From the NCBI RefSeq assembly GCF_003667275.1, contig NZ_RCNV01000014.1:1-64000 (forward strand): 64,000 bases of DNA, read 5' to 3'. Below the pieces are notes generated by a model. The model worked only from the letters and a program-made list of their open reading frames with translations. It was not told the origin of the DNA and did not search any database. The DNA is from Mesonia aquimarina (lineage in GTDB: Bacteria; Bacteroidota; Bacteroidia; Flavobacteriales; Flavobacteriaceae). Position numbers and translations under genes: made by a program. This document shows positions 1 through 8,458 of this stretch, in pieces; positions within the stretch are counted from its first letter, which is position 1, and each line of letters opens with the position of its first letter.

Positions 1-82
1 CACCTCTTCCCATTCCGAACAGAGCAGTTAAGCCCGTTAGCGCAGATGGTACTACTTATTGTGGGAGAGTATGTCGCCGCCT
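1..82 (+). rRNA. rrf: 5S ribosomal RNA, 3' part (5' end outside window)
   Basis: The first bases match the conserved core and 3' end of bacterial 5S rRNA: CCATTCCGAACAGAG, then AAGCCCGTTAGCGC, GATGGTACT, and the closing GGGAGAGTATGTCGCCGCC. The 5' part is missing because the window starts inside the gene. 16S and 23S genes would be expected just upstream. The exact 3' end is uncertain by a few bases. Confidence 0.93.
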
Positions 83-88
83 TTTTTT

Positions 89-124
89 AAAACCCCTTCA
101 TCAATCGATGAAGGGGTTTTTTGT
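89..124 (+). terminator. Rho-independent terminator of the rRNA operon
   Basis: A perfect 10-bp stem (CCCCTTCATC / GATGAAGGGG) with a 4-base loop is flanked by A's on the left and a T run on the right. It sits directly behind the 5S gene and should end the rRNA transcript. Confidence 0.92.
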
Positions 125-243
125 TTTAATAATTTATTGGCACAGGAATTGACCTTATTAAGAGGACATCTGAAAATATTTATTCAAACAATTAATAGCT
201 AAATATATCTGTTTTATAATGACAGATTGACTAAAAATATACT

Positions 244-2697
244 ATGGCCAAATCTAATTTTTTTAAAGTTGACAACATGTCACTTCAAGATTTAAATGAA
301 GATGCAGAATTAATTCCGTTGATGACTCCCGAAGATGAGGAAGAAATTAACAGAGAGGAATTACCTGAAACTCTACCGATATTACCACTTAGAAATACAG
401 TTTTATTTCCTGGTGTTGTGATACCTATTACTGCAGGTAGAGATGCTTCAATTAAATTGATAAATGAGGCAAATAATAGTGATAAAATAATAGGTGTAGT
501 ATCTCAAAAAGATAGTAGTGTTGAAAATCCTAGCGCAAAGGACATTAATAAATTAGGTGTTGTTGCTAAAATTTTACGGGTTTTAAAAATGCCTGATGGA
601 AATACTACTGTAATTATTCAAGGTAAGAAACGTTTTTCTATTGAAAAGGTTTTAACAGATACTCCTTATATTACAGCTACAGTAGGAGAAGTTTCTGAGG
701 AACGTCCGGCTTCAGATAATGAAGAATTTTCTGCTATTATTGAGTCTATTAAAGATTTATCTTTAAGAATAATTAAGGATAGTCCGAATATTCCTTCCGA
801 AGCCTCGTTTGCTATAAAAAATATTGAAAGTGCTTCATTTCTTATCAATTTTGTTTCTTCTAATATGAATTTAACTGTAGAAGAAAAACAAAAATTACTA
901 GAAACCAACGATCTTAAAGAGCGTGCATTATCAACTCTGAAGTTTATGAATACTGAGTTTCAGAAGTTAGAATTGAGAAACGATATTCAATCGAAAGTGC
1001 AAAGTGATATGAGTCAGCAGCAGCGCGAATATTTCTTGCATCAGCAAATGAAAACAATTCAGGAAGAATTGGGTGGTGTATCACATGAGGGAGAAATTGA
1101 AGAAATGCGTAAACGTGCGAAAGACAAAAAATGGAGTAAAGATGTACAGAAGCATTTTGAAAAAGAACTTTCTAAGATGCAGCGCATGAATCCTCAAGTT
1201 GCTGAGTTTTCTATTCAAAGAAATTATCTGGACTTATTTTTAGATCTTCCTTGGAATGAATTTAGTGAAGATAAGTTTGATTTAAAACGTGCTCAAAAGA
1301 TTCTTGATAGAGATCATTATGGTTTAGAAGAAGTTAAACGCAGAATAATTGAATATCTAGCCGTTTTGAAACTTCGTAATGACATGAAATCACCAATCTT
1401 ATGTTTCTACGGACCTCCGGGAGTTGGTAAAACTTCTTTAGGAAAATCTATAGCAGAATCGTTAGGGAGAGAATATGTTAGAATTTCGTTAGGAGGTTTG
1501 CGTGACGAAGCTGAAATTAGAGGGCATAGAAAAACTTATATAGGAGCTATGCCGGGTAGAATCATTCAAAGTCTTAAAAAGGCTGGCACAAGTAATCCAG
1601 TTTTTGTGTTAGATGAAATTGATAAATTATCGAATAGTCATCAAGGAGATCCTTCTTCGGCATTGTTAGAAGTTTTAGATCCTGAACAAAATAGTGATTT
1701 TCATGATAACTTTTTAGAAATGGGATTTGATCTTTCTAAAGTCATGTTTATTGCCACTTCAAATAGTTTAAATACTATTCAACCTGCATTGCGTGACCGA
1801 ATGGAAATTATAAATATGACCGGTTATACCATTGAAGAAAAAGTTGAAATTGCTAAGCGTCACTTACTTCCAAAGCAAATAGAGGAACATGGACTAACTT
1901 CAAAAAATATAAAACTAGGAAAAGCTCAGCTTGAAAAAATCGTTGAGGGCTATACAAGAGAATCTGGTGTTAGAGGTCTGGAAAAGCAATTAGCAAAAGT
2001 AGTACGTTACGTTGCTAAAAGTATTGCCATGGAAGAGGATTATAATATTAAAATTTCGAATGAAGATATTGTTACTATTCTTGGTTCTAGAAAAGTAGAA
2101 CTAGATAAGTACGAAAATAATGATGTTGCAGGAGTTGTAACCGGCTTGGCATGGACGCGAGTTGGTGGAGATATTCTTTTTATTGAATCTATTCTTTCTA
2201 AAGGTAAAGGAAATCTTAGTATTACCGGGAATTTAGGAAAAGTAATGAAAGAATCTGCTACTATTGCCATGGAATATATTAAGGCAAATGCGGAGGAGTT
2301 TGGAATTGACCCAAGTATTTTCGAAAAATATAATGTTCATATTCACGTGCCGGAAGGAGCCACACCAAAAGATGGGCCAAGTGCCGGAATAACTATGCTT
2401 ACTTCTTTGGTTTCACTTTTTACGCAGCGCAGAGTGAAAAAACATTTGGCCATGACAGGTGAAATTACTCTTCGAGGAAAAGTATTGCCTGTAGGTGGAA
2501 TTAAAGAGAAAATTCTAGCGGCAAAAAGAGCAAAAATTAAAGAAATTATCCTTTGTAAAGAAAATAAAAAGGATATAGATGAAATAAAAGATGATTATTT
2601 GAAAGGATTAAAGTTCCATTTTGTTTCTGATATGAGTGAAGTTTTAGAGCACGCCATTACCAAACAAAGCGTAAAAAATCCTAAAGAATTGAAATAA
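244..2697 (+). CDS. lon: Lon ATP-dependent endopeptidase
   Basis: This is the cytoplasmic AAA+ protease that degrades misfolded and short-lived regulatory proteins. The 817 residues show the full domain order. The N-terminal substrate-binding domain covers about 40-240 and opens with [14 protein letters not shown]. The AAA+ module follows, with Walker A GPPGVGKT at 390-397 and Walker B FVLDEID near 453. The C-terminal serine-lysine protease domain has catalytic Ser713 in PKDGPSAG and Lys754 in GGIKEK. Length and motifs are normal for the family. An acidic N-terminal leader of about 40 residues precedes the first domain. The gene stands alone, between the rRNA operon and a palindromic repeat that probably ends its transcript. 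I see no clear heat-shock operator upstream. Confidence 0.97.
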   Translation: MAKSNFFKVDNMSLQDLNEDAELIPLMTPEDEEEINREELPETLPILPLRNTVLFPGVVIPITAGRDASIKLINEANNSDKIIGVVSQKDSSVENPSAKDINKLGVVAKILRVLKMPDGNTTVIIQGKKRFSIEKVLTDTPYITATVGEVSEERPASDNEEFSAIIESIKDLSLRIIKDSPNIPSEASFAIKNIESASFLINFVSSNMNLTVEEKQKLLETNDLKERALSTLKFMNTEFQKLELRNDIQSKVQSDMSQQQREYFLHQQMKTIQEELGGVSHEGEIEEMRKRAKDKKWSKDVQKHFEKELSKMQRMNPQVAEFSIQRNYLDLFLDLPWNEFSEDKFDLKRAQKILDRDHYGLEEVKRRIIEYLAVLKLRNDMKSPILCFYGPPGVGKTSLGKSIAESLGREYVRISLGGLRDEAEIRGHRKTYIGAMPGRIIQSLKKAGTSNPVFVLDEIDKLSNSHQGDPSSALLEVLDPEQNSDFHDNFLEMGFDLSKVMFIATSNSLNTIQPALRDRMEIINMTGYTIEEKVEIAKRHLLPKQIEEHGLTSKNIKLGKAQLEKIVEGYTRESGVRGLEKQLAKVVRYVAKSIAMEEDYNIKISNEDIVTILGSRKVELDKYENNDVAGVVTGLAWTRVGGDILFIESILSKGKGNLSITGNLGKVMKESATIAMEYIKANAEEFGIDPSIFEKYNVHIHVPEGATPKDGPSAGITMLTSLVSLFTQRRVKKHLAMTGEITLRGKVLPVGGIKEKILAAKRAKIKEIILCKENKKDIDEIKDDYLKGLKFHFVSDMSEVLEHAITKQSVKNPKELK

Positions 2698-2702
2698 CTT
2701 AT

Positions 2703-2846
2703 AAAAAAGAGGCTGTCTAAAAAGTCTATTTCCGTCAAACTGAACTCGATTCAGGTTCTCATACTGATTTGTAATTCAGCAGGATGAGATTCTGAAATAA
2801 ATTCAGAATGACGGATTTCGTAACTTTTTAGACAGCCTCTTTTTTT
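2703..2846. repeat. 144-bp imperfect palindromic element between convergent genes
   Basis: The outer arms AGAGGCTGTCTAAAAAGT and ACTTTTTAGACAGCCTCT are exact reverse complements about 100 bp apart. The inner sequences are also complementary with mismatches: CCGTCAAACTGAACTCG... against ...TTCAGAATGACGG, and TTCTCAT against ATGAGA. A-runs and T-runs flank the arms, so either transcript could fold it into a long terminator. It lies exactly between lon and a convergent operon. The shape fits a non-coding MITE-like or REP-like repeat. I cannot see other copies in this window. Confidence 0.75.
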
Positions 2847-2860
2847 CGTTAATTGAAAAG

Positions 2861-3664
2861 TTATTTTTTAGCAGGATACCAATCCAAGATCTCTACTTTT
2901 ATTTTTGGGTTATTGGTATTGATGATATTCTTAAACTTCTCTACATCACTAAATCCGTTTTTTCCTCTAAAATGATATGGGTAGACTTTCTTAGGCTTAA
3001 AATCTAAAACAGCATCTGCAGCAGCATCAACAGGCATGGTGTAAGGCAAATTCATGCAAACAAAAGCAAGATCAATATCTTCTAAGTTTCTCATCTCCGG
3101 AATATCTTCCGTATCACCCGATATATAAACTCTTTTATTATTTGCTTCAAGAATATAACCATTTCCTCTTCCTTTCACGTGAAAATCTTTTGCTTCTTCT
3201 CGTAAATTATACATAGGTATTGCTTTAATAGTAATTCCTGAAAGTAATTTTTCTTCTCCATTATTTAAGACAATTACATTTTTAGATAAGCTCTCAGGAA
3301 CCTTTTCTGAGACAGCTTTGGGAACAAGTAAACTTGTTTTATTTGTAACTATATTTTTTACCGTTTCAACATTTAGATGATCTCCGTGTATATCAGTGAT
3401 CAAAATTATATCTGGTTTTTCTAGGCTATTAAACGCTTTTTTTCCACCAACAGGATCTATAACAATTAATTTATTGTTTAATTTCATTGTAAACGTGGCG
3501 TGCGAAATAGGTGTTACTTCAATAGAATCTTTTGATATTTGTTCTTCTTCAGTTTTGCTTTTTACTGCAGGGCTTATTTGTTGTGTATCTTTTTGACTTT
3601 TATTTTGCTCTTTACAAGCGATCAACCCAAAAATTATAACACTAAAAAGTATAATTTTTTTCAT
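2861..3664 (-). CDS. Metallo-beta-lactamase-fold lipoprotein (UlaG/UPF0173-like hydrolase)
   Basis: This is a predicted envelope lipoprotein of 267 residues. An N-terminal hydrophobic segment ends in lipobox LIAC with the lipidated Cys at 17. A linker of about 30 polar residues follows, then a COG2220-type metallo-beta-lactamase fold. Visible signatures are ISHATFTMKL near 53-62, IDPVGG near 69-74, and the metal motif DIHGDH at 91-96. The first histidine of the usual HxHxDH is Asp here. Later signatures are SGDTED and PYHFRGKNG. The gene starts 11 bp after hutG and is probably co-transcribed with hutI and hutG. The substrate is unknown, and a role in histidine use is only implied by position. 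Confidence 0.8.
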   Translation of the reverse strand: MKKIILFSVIIFGLIACKEQNKSQKDTQQISPAVKSKTEEEQISKDSIEVTPISHATFTMKLNNKLIVIDPVGGKKAFNSLEKPDIILITDIHGDHLNVETVKNIVTNKTSLLVPKAVSEKVPESLSKNVIVLNNGEEKLLSGITIKAIPMYNLREEAKDFHVKGRGNGYILEANNKRVYISGDTEDIPEMRNLEDIDLAFVCMNLPYTMPVDAAADAVLDFKPKKVYPYHFRGKNGFSDVEKFKNIINTNNPKIKVEILDWYPAKK

Positions 3665-3675
3665 ATTTATTTTTA

Positions 3676-4668
3676 TTAATCTAATGGTCTAATAAAGTCT
3701 GACACAAAATAGCTTAAGGATTTCCCGATAAGTGGATTATTTTCAGGAACAGCTTCGCAAAGGTGTAAATAAAGAACTTCTTGTTTTCTAGAAAGTTTTA
3801 AAAAGCTTCTAATATCGTTTACAGAAAAACCTGTGGGTCCCATAGCGCTACTATTAAAATTTTGAATGGCATCGCAATCAATTTCAAAACCGAATTGATT
3901 TCGAGCAAAGTCAAATGCTTTTTTCAGTTTTATTAATTTATCAAGAGGAGTTAGATGAAGATATTCTTCAAATAGCGTGTAATCTATTGTTTTATCTTCA
4001 TTCATTCGGTTAAAAATATATTCTGGTGTATAATTTTTATGAAGTCCGACAATACTATAATGATCTAAGAATTTTTCTTTTTTTGCACAGCTAAAACCAT
4101 TTCCGCTGTGGCGATAATCACAACTTCTTAAATCAGTATGTGCGTCTACATTTACAACGTTAATAGCTTTTTCTAAGGCTTTAGATGCTCCTTTAATATT
4201 CCCATAAGCATTGTTATGACCGCCACCGATAATGATTGGAATTTTATTGGCACTAATTATTTTCTCAACAACTTCAGTAACAATTGCATCAATTTTATCG
4301 ACAATTATTCCTAGTTTTTCAAATGGATTTTCTCTTTCAGCTAAAACTACTTCAGCATCTTTTAGGAAAGCTTGACAATTAACTTCACCTAAAAGAATAC
4401 AATTTTCTGGTGTGTTGTAATGATTTGCTTGAATATTTAAAAAAGAATCGAGAAAACTTTTCCAAGCATTTTTGGTGCCCGGTTTTCCGTGATTTGCTTG
4501 AACTCCAATATCTTCCGGTATTCCGAAAATAACGAAATCTGCTTCTTTATCTTCTAATTCTTCAAAAGAATTTATTAAGCTTATTTTTTCGCCAAGCTTC
4601 ACTTCACCTTCTCTTTTATTCAGATGATTTTCTACAAGTAAGCTGTTATATAAAGTGAAATTTTCCAT
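3676..4668 (-). CDS. hutG: Formimidoylglutamase (arginase/ureohydrolase family)
   Basis: Predicted to hydrolyse N-formimino-L-glutamate to glutamate and formamide, the last step of one histidine-degradation route. The 330 residues carry the binuclear manganese motifs of the ureohydrolase family in order: GGGHNNAYGN, then DAHTDLRS, then EIDCDAI. The N-terminal 60 residues are more variable, as is usual for Bacteroidota members. The gene starts 9 bp after the stop of hutI on the same strand, which supports a hut function over arginase or agmatinase. The hutH and hutU genes for the earlier steps are not in this window. Confidence 0.85.
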   Translation of the reverse strand: MENFTLYNSLLVENHLNKREGEVKLGEKISLINSFEELEDKEADFVIFGIPEDIGVQANHGKPGTKNAWKSFLDSFLNIQANHYNTPENCILLGEVNCQAFLKDAEVVLAERENPFEKLGIIVDKIDAIVTEVVEKIISANKIPIIIGGGHNNAYGNIKGASKALEKAINVVNVDAHTDLRSCDYRHSGNGFSCAKKEKFLDHYSIVGLHKNYTPEYIFNRMNEDKTIDYTLFEEYLHLTPLDKLIKLKKAFDFARNQFGFEIDCDAIQNFNSSAMGPTGFSVNDIRSFLKLSRKQEVLYLHLCEAVPENNPLIGKSLSYFVSDFIRPLD

Positions 4669-4677
4669 AAATAAATT

Positions 4678-5916
4678 TTAAAGGATAGTTTTTCCGCCAA
4701 GAATAACCTGGTCTATATTGTTGGTTCCAAATGCATAAGGAAGAAAACCATAAGAAGGGATTTCTTTTGTAATGATAAGGTTTGCTATTTTTCCTTTGGT
4801 AATACTTCCGTGAGTGTTGCTGAGTTCTAAAGCATAAGCCGCATTTATAGTAGCTGCATTTATGGCTTCTTCCGGAGTCATATTCATCTTAATGCATGCT
4901 AATGAAACTACTAAATTCATATTTCCACTTGGTGTACTTCCTGGATTGTAATCGGTTGCTAAGGCTAGAGGTAAATTTGCATCAATAATTTTTCTTGCGG
5001 GAGTGTAAGGAATTCCTAGAAATAATGAACAAGAAGGAAGAGCCACAGGCATTGTTTCTCCCTGTTTTAAGTGCTCAACATCATCATCTGTTAAGACTTC
5101 TAAGTGATCAACGCTAAGAGCTTGATGTTCTACACCGGTTTTTATTCCACCAATTGCATTGAATTGATTTACATGAATTTTTCCTTTTAAGCCATAATTT
5201 TTTCCAGCGGTTAAAATACGTTCAGTATCTTCTATGCTGAAATATCCATCTTCACAAAAAATATCAATATAATCTGCTAGTTTTTCTTCAGCAATTTTTG
5301 GCAACATTTCTTCTATAATGTGCGTAATATATCTTGTTCTATTTCCTTGAAATTCAGGTGGTACTGCGTGAGCACCTAAAAATGTTGTCTTAACTGTAAT
5401 AGGATGTTTTTCTTTCAATTTTTTGGCAACACGAAGCATTTTAAGTTCAGCTTCGGTTGTTAAACCATAACCCGATTTAATTTCAATAGCGCCGGTGCCT
5501 AATCTTATAACTTCTTCAAGCCGCTTTAGAGATTCGTTAAAAAGTGTTTCTTCTGTGGTTTCTTGTAATTTTTTAGCACTGTTTACAATTCCGCCACCTT
5601 TTTTTGCTATTTCTTCGTAAGTAAGTCCGTTAATTCTATCAACAAATTCTTGCTCTCTGTTACCGGCATAAACCAAATGTGTGTGTGAATCTACCCAAGA
5701 TGGCAAAACAAGTTTACCTGTAGCATCAATCTCTTTATCGTAATCTATTTTTGGCATATTTTCCATACTGCCAAAACCTTCTATTTTGTCTTGATTTATA
5801 ACTAGCCAAGCATTTTTTATACTTGGTAATTTCTTCATTTCTTCACCAACAACTTTAGAAATTTCTTTAGGTCTAACTTGAAGAAGCTCCTTTATGTTTG
5901 TAATTAGTATTTTCAT
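4678..5916 (-). CDS. hutI: Imidazolonepropionase
   Basis: Predicted to open the ring of 4-imidazolone-5-propionate to give N-formimino-L-glutamate in histidine catabolism. It is a 412-residue amidohydrolase. The metal-binding HxH lies in DSHTHLVYAG (His78 and His80). Typical HutI motifs follow: IEIKSGYGL, FLGAHAVPPE, DIFCEDGYFS, HVNQFNAIGG, SVDHLE and ATDYNPGS. Length and motif order fit the family. It is the first gene of the minus-strand operon hutI-hutG-MBL lipoprotein. Its upstream region is shared with the divergent peroxiredoxin gene. Confidence 0.95.
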   Translation of the reverse strand: MKILITNIKELLQVRPKEISKVVGEEMKKLPSIKNAWLVINQDKIEGFGSMENMPKIDYDKEIDATGKLVLPSWVDSHTHLVYAGNREQEFVDRINGLTYEEIAKKGGGIVNSAKKLQETTEETLFNESLKRLEEVIRLGTGAIEIKSGYGLTTEAELKMLRVAKKLKEKHPITVKTTFLGAHAVPPEFQGNRTRYITHIIEEMLPKIAEEKLADYIDIFCEDGYFSIEDTERILTAGKNYGLKGKIHVNQFNAIGGIKTGVEHQALSVDHLEVLTDDDVEHLKQGETMPVALPSCSLFLGIPYTPARKIIDANLPLALATDYNPGSTPSGNMNLVVSLACIKMNMTPEEAINAATINAAYALELSNTHGSITKGKIANLIITKEIPSYGFLPYAFGTNNIDQVILGGKTIL

Positions 5917-6109
5917 TGAATTTTTTCTTTTTCAGATTACGTAAAGATATAAAATGGCTTTTAAATATCAGGTATTTTTATCGGCTTAAAGCCTATGAAT
6001 AGTGTTAATATAATTAAAAATTATTGATGATTATTTCAACTATAAACAAAAGCTATTTAGGAATAAAAATTAATAAGTGAAATATTTCGCTGAGAAGAGA
6101 GATATATTA

Positions 6110-6117
6110 TATTTTTG
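6110..6117 (+). promoter_or_regulatory. Possible -7 box for the peroxiredoxin gene
   Basis: TATTTTTG matches the Bacteroidota -7 consensus TAnnTTTG, 43 bp before the start codon. I see no TTG box at the usual spacing, so the call is tentative. The remainder of the 244-bp gap back to hutI holds only AT-rich sequence. Confidence 0.4.
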
Positions 6118-6160
6118 AATCGAAAAAGAAATCAATTTAACTTTAAAAAATAATAGAATT

Positions 6161-6799
6161 ATGTCATTTGTAGGAAAAAAATTCCCAGATTTAAAAGTAA
6201 ACGCAATGAATGAAATGGGCGATACTTTTACAATCAACGTATTAGAAGAAGCTCAGAAAAATAACAAGAAAGTTGTGCTTTTCTGGTACCCAAAAGACTT
6301 TACATATGTTTGTCCAACAGAATTGCATGCATTCCAAGAGGCAATGTCTGAGTTTGAAAAGAGAAACACAATGGTAATTGGTGCTTCTTGTGATACTGCT
6401 GAAGTTCACTTTGCTTGGTTAAGCACTTCTAAAGATAATGGAGGAATTGAAGGTGTAACTTACCCAATTCTTGCAGATTCTAATAGAAATTTAAGTTCTC
6501 GTTTAGGAATCTTAGACGTAGAAAATGAGCGTTACGATGACGAAACAGGACACATTACTGTAGACGGAGATAATGTAACTTACCGTGCTACTTACTTAAT
6601 AGATGAAGAAGGTACAGTATTTCATGAAAGCATAAACCATATGCCATTAGGACGTAATGTAAATGAATTTATTAGAATGGTAGATGCTTATTCTCACGTT
6701 CAAAAGCATGGAGAAGTTTGTCCTGCAAACTGGGAAGAAGGAAAAACTGCTATGGAAGCAAACAGTAAAGGAGTTGCTTCTTACCTATCTGCAAACTAA
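6161..6799 (+). CDS. Typical 2-Cys peroxiredoxin (AhpC/Prx1 class)
   Basis: A cytoplasmic thiol peroxidase that reduces hydrogen peroxide and organic hydroperoxides. The peroxidatic Cys51 lies in DFTYVCPTE, and the resolving Cys187 in GEVCPANW near the C-terminus. The length of 212 residues is normal. No ahpF-like reductase gene is adjacent. A thioredoxin gene follows 72 bp downstream and is the obvious electron donor candidate. The intergenic space between them contains a hairpin without a T run, so read-through is likely. Confidence 0.95.
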   Translation: MSFVGKKFPDLKVNAMNEMGDTFTINVLEEAQKNNKKVVLFWYPKDFTYVCPTELHAFQEAMSEFEKRNTMVIGASCDTAEVHFAWLSTSKDNGGIEGVTYPILADSNRNLSSRLGILDVENERYDDETGHITVDGDNVTYRATYLIDEEGTVFHESINHMPLGRNVNEFIRMVDAYSHVQKHGEVCPANWEEGKTAMEANSKGVASYLSAN

Positions 6800-6825
6800 G
6801 AGAAAAGTTTTTAGAAAAGAATTAT

Positions 6826-6851
6826 ATTTCCGGTAGTTCGCTGCCGGAAAT
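6826..6851 (+). other. Intergenic hairpin between peroxiredoxin and thioredoxin genes
   Basis: ATTTCCGG and CCGGAAAT form a perfect 8-bp stem around a 10-base loop. No run of T follows, so it does not look like a normal terminator. It could stabilise or process the mRNA, or lower expression of the downstream genes. Confidence 0.55.
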
Positions 6852-6871
6852 TACAACCAAAAAAAATTGCT

Positions 6872-7186
6872 ATGATTAAAGAATTAGAAAAAGATAACTT
6901 GTCAGAAATTGTATCAAATAACGAAACCGTTGTAGTACAATATATGGCGGGCTGGTGCGGTAATTGTCGCTTGATGAAACCAAAATTTAAAAAATTGGCT
7001 TCAGAGAATGAAAATACCACATTTATTTTAGCTGATGCTGAAAAATTTCCTGAGTCAAGAAAAATGGCAACTGTAGATAATTTACCAACTTTTGCTACTT
7101 TCAAAAATGGGAATTTTGTAAAACAAGTCCAAACAAATAAATTAGAATCTTTAAAAGAAATTGTAGATGAAGTTACCAGTAATTAG
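6872..7186 (+). CDS. Thioredoxin family protein
   Basis: A small cytoplasmic thioredoxin-fold protein of 104 residues, with the redox motif WCGNC (Cys29 and Cys32) instead of the classical WCGPC. It has the family's cis-proline segment (VDNLPTFATF) about 45 residues later. No signal peptide is visible. It probably feeds electrons to the peroxiredoxin upstream or to Tpx downstream. Its 3' end overlaps the next small gene by 20 bp, which suggests translational coupling. The Pro-to-Asn change inside the motif should shift the redox potential relative to standard thioredoxin. Confidence 0.88.
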   Translation: MIKELEKDNLSEIVSNNETVVVQYMAGWCGNCRLMKPKFKKLASENENTTFILADAEKFPESRKMATVDNLPTFATFKNGNFVKQVQTNKLESLKEIVDEVTSN

Positions 7187-7415
7187 ACATTTGCAGAAAA
7201 ATAATGATGCTAAAAAATTAGAACATACTGTAGAAGTATTAGAGTCTTTTACCGAGCATCGATCTGTAAAAGATGAAGAAATGGATGTTATTGGAGAACT
7301 CATTACAAATATTTGTGGAGCCATTGAAGTTCATAAAATGATAGATGATGGCGTGCCAGAAAGAGATGCCGCAAATAACTTTGTAAAAAAAGTAACGGGT
7401 TCTATAGATAAATAA
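7167..7415 (+). CDS. Small conserved DUF6952-like protein
   Basis: An 82-residue, probably helical, charged soluble protein with a single cysteine (NICGAIE). I recognise it as like the DUF6952 family found in Bacteroidota; its function is unknown. The start codon lies inside the thioredoxin gene (20-bp overlap), and a strong terminator follows. It therefore belongs to the same redox transcript and may act with the thioredoxin. I see no catalytic motif. A conserved association with thioredoxin in other genomes would support a shared role. Confidence 0.75.
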   Translation: MKLPVIRHLQKNNDAKKLEHTVEVLESFTEHRSVKDEEMDVIGELITNICGAIEVHKMIDDGVPERDAANNFVKKVTGSIDK

Positions 7416-7442
7416 TCACCCATAAAAATTCTATAAATTATG

Positions 7443-7470
7443 CGGGTTGCTTTTCAGCAACCCGTTTTTT
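7443..7470 (+). terminator. Rho-independent terminator of the peroxiredoxin-thioredoxin unit
   Basis: CGGGTTGCT and AGCAACCCG form a perfect 9-bp stem with a TTTC loop, followed by six T's. It ends the peroxiredoxin, thioredoxin and DUF6952-like transcript before tpx. Confidence 0.93.
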
Positions 7471-7511
7471 ATGTTTAATTTAGGGCTGTTATTTTCTTTT
7501 AAAATTATATT

Positions 7512-8012
7512 ATGGCTACAATAAAAATGAATGGAAAACCAATACAAACTCTTGGAGAGTTACCCAAAATTGGAGAAAAAGCTCCAGATTTCACCTTAAC
7601 CGATACCAATTTACAAACAAAAACATTATCAGATTTTAAAGGTAAAAGGATTATACTTAATATTTTTCCGAGTATAGATACCGGAGTTTGTGCAACTTCC
7701 GTTAGAAATTTTAATAAAAGAGCAAGTGACTTAAAGAATACAGAAGTGTTATGTATTTCAAGAGATTTGCCTTTTGCTCAAAAACGATTTGTAGACGATG
7801 AAAATTTAAGTCGAGTAACTAATCTTTCTGATTATAAAGATCATACATTCGGAAAGGATTATCAACTGGAAATTACCGAAGGTGTTTTTACAACTTTATT
7901 ATCTCGTGTTGTTATGGTTGTTGACGAAAACGGAAAAGTTTTGTACACAGAGCAAGTCAAAGATATTGCTGAAGAACCTGATTATTTAGCAGCTTTAAAA
8001 ATTCTTTTATAA
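7512..8012 (+). CDS. tpx: Thiol peroxidase Tpx lacking the usual resolving cysteine
   Basis: Atypical 2-Cys peroxiredoxin family, 166 residues, acting on lipid and alkyl hydroperoxides in the cytoplasm. The peroxidatic Cys60 lies in SIDTGVCATSVR and the rest of the Tpx fold is well preserved (LCISRDLPFAQKRF, VVDENGKV, EEPDYLAAL). The canonical resolving cysteine, which follows PFAQxRF in the E. coli enzyme (Cys95), is Val94 here. Cys81 in LCISRD is the only other cysteine. The protein may therefore work as a 1-Cys enzyme or use Cys81 or an external thiol. Its stop codon overlaps the dgkA start by one base. Confidence 0.92.
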   Translation: MATIKMNGKPIQTLGELPKIGEKAPDFTLTDTNLQTKTLSDFKGKRIILNIFPSIDTGVCATSVRNFNKRASDLKNTEVLCISRDLPFAQKRFVDDENLSRVTNLSDYKDHTFGKDYQLEITEGVFTTLLSRVVMVVDENGKVLYTEQVKDIAEEPDYLAALKILL

Positions 8013-8377
8013 TGAAAAACAGCTTTTTAGGAAAACGCTTTTATGGAGGTGTTTATGCTATTAAAGGTGCTTTTTTGTTGTTAAAAACAGAAGCTAGCAT
8101 TCAAGTTCAAGCTGTTATTGCAATTTTAATGACAGTTTTGGGCTTTTATATGGAAATATCTACTATAGAATGGATTTTGCAGATCTTAGCTATCGGTTTA
8201 GTGATGAGTTTAGAAGGAGCAAACACGGCCATTGAAGAAATAGCAGATTTTATTCATCCAGATTTTCATCATAAAATTGGACTTATCAAAGATTTAGCGG
8301 CAGGCGCTGTTTTTTTTGCCGCAATTACAGCGGTAATTATCGGGCTTGTCATTTATATTCCTTATTTTGTGCAATAA
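8012..8377 (+). CDS. dgkA: Diacylglycerol/undecaprenol kinase (DgkA family)
   Basis: A small inner-membrane kinase of 121 residues with three predicted transmembrane helices (about 30-50, 55-75 and 96-119). The family signature is complete: GANTAIEEIADF followed by KDLAAGAVF. Members phosphorylate undecaprenol or diacylglycerol and recycle lipid carriers for cell-wall and lipid synthesis. The Gram-positive-type substrate (undecaprenol) is common in this subfamily, but sequence alone does not settle it. The start codon overlaps the tpx stop codon, so the two are probably translated from one message. Confidence 0.92.
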   Translation: MKNSFLGKRFYGGVYAIKGAFLLLKTEASIQVQAVIAILMTVLGFYMEISTIEWILQILAIGLVMSLEGANTAIEEIADFIHPDFHHKIGLIKDLAAGAVFFAAITAVIIGLVIYIPYFVQ

Positions 8378-8405
8378 TTTTAGCATATTAAAGCCTAAAA
8401 ATTAA

Positions 8406-8437
8406 TTGCTAAAAACTAAACTGAATTTGTACTTTTG
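8406..8437 (+). promoter_or_regulatory. Promoter of the ftsK operon
   Basis: TTG (8406-8408) is followed after 21 bp by TACTTTTG (8430-8437). This matches the Bacteroidota TTG-N(17-23)-TAnnTTTG promoter, and the -7 box ends 21 bp before the ftsK start. Confidence 0.7.
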
Positions 8438-8458
8438 CTTACAATCTAAGCCAATTGA

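Noticed and set aside
3676-5916. Complete histidine-utilisation operon
   Set aside because: Only hutI and hutG are present. hutH and hutU are not found in this window.
6826-6851. Terminator after the peroxiredoxin gene
   Set aside because: There is no T run after the stem, while a proper terminator is found at 7443-7470.
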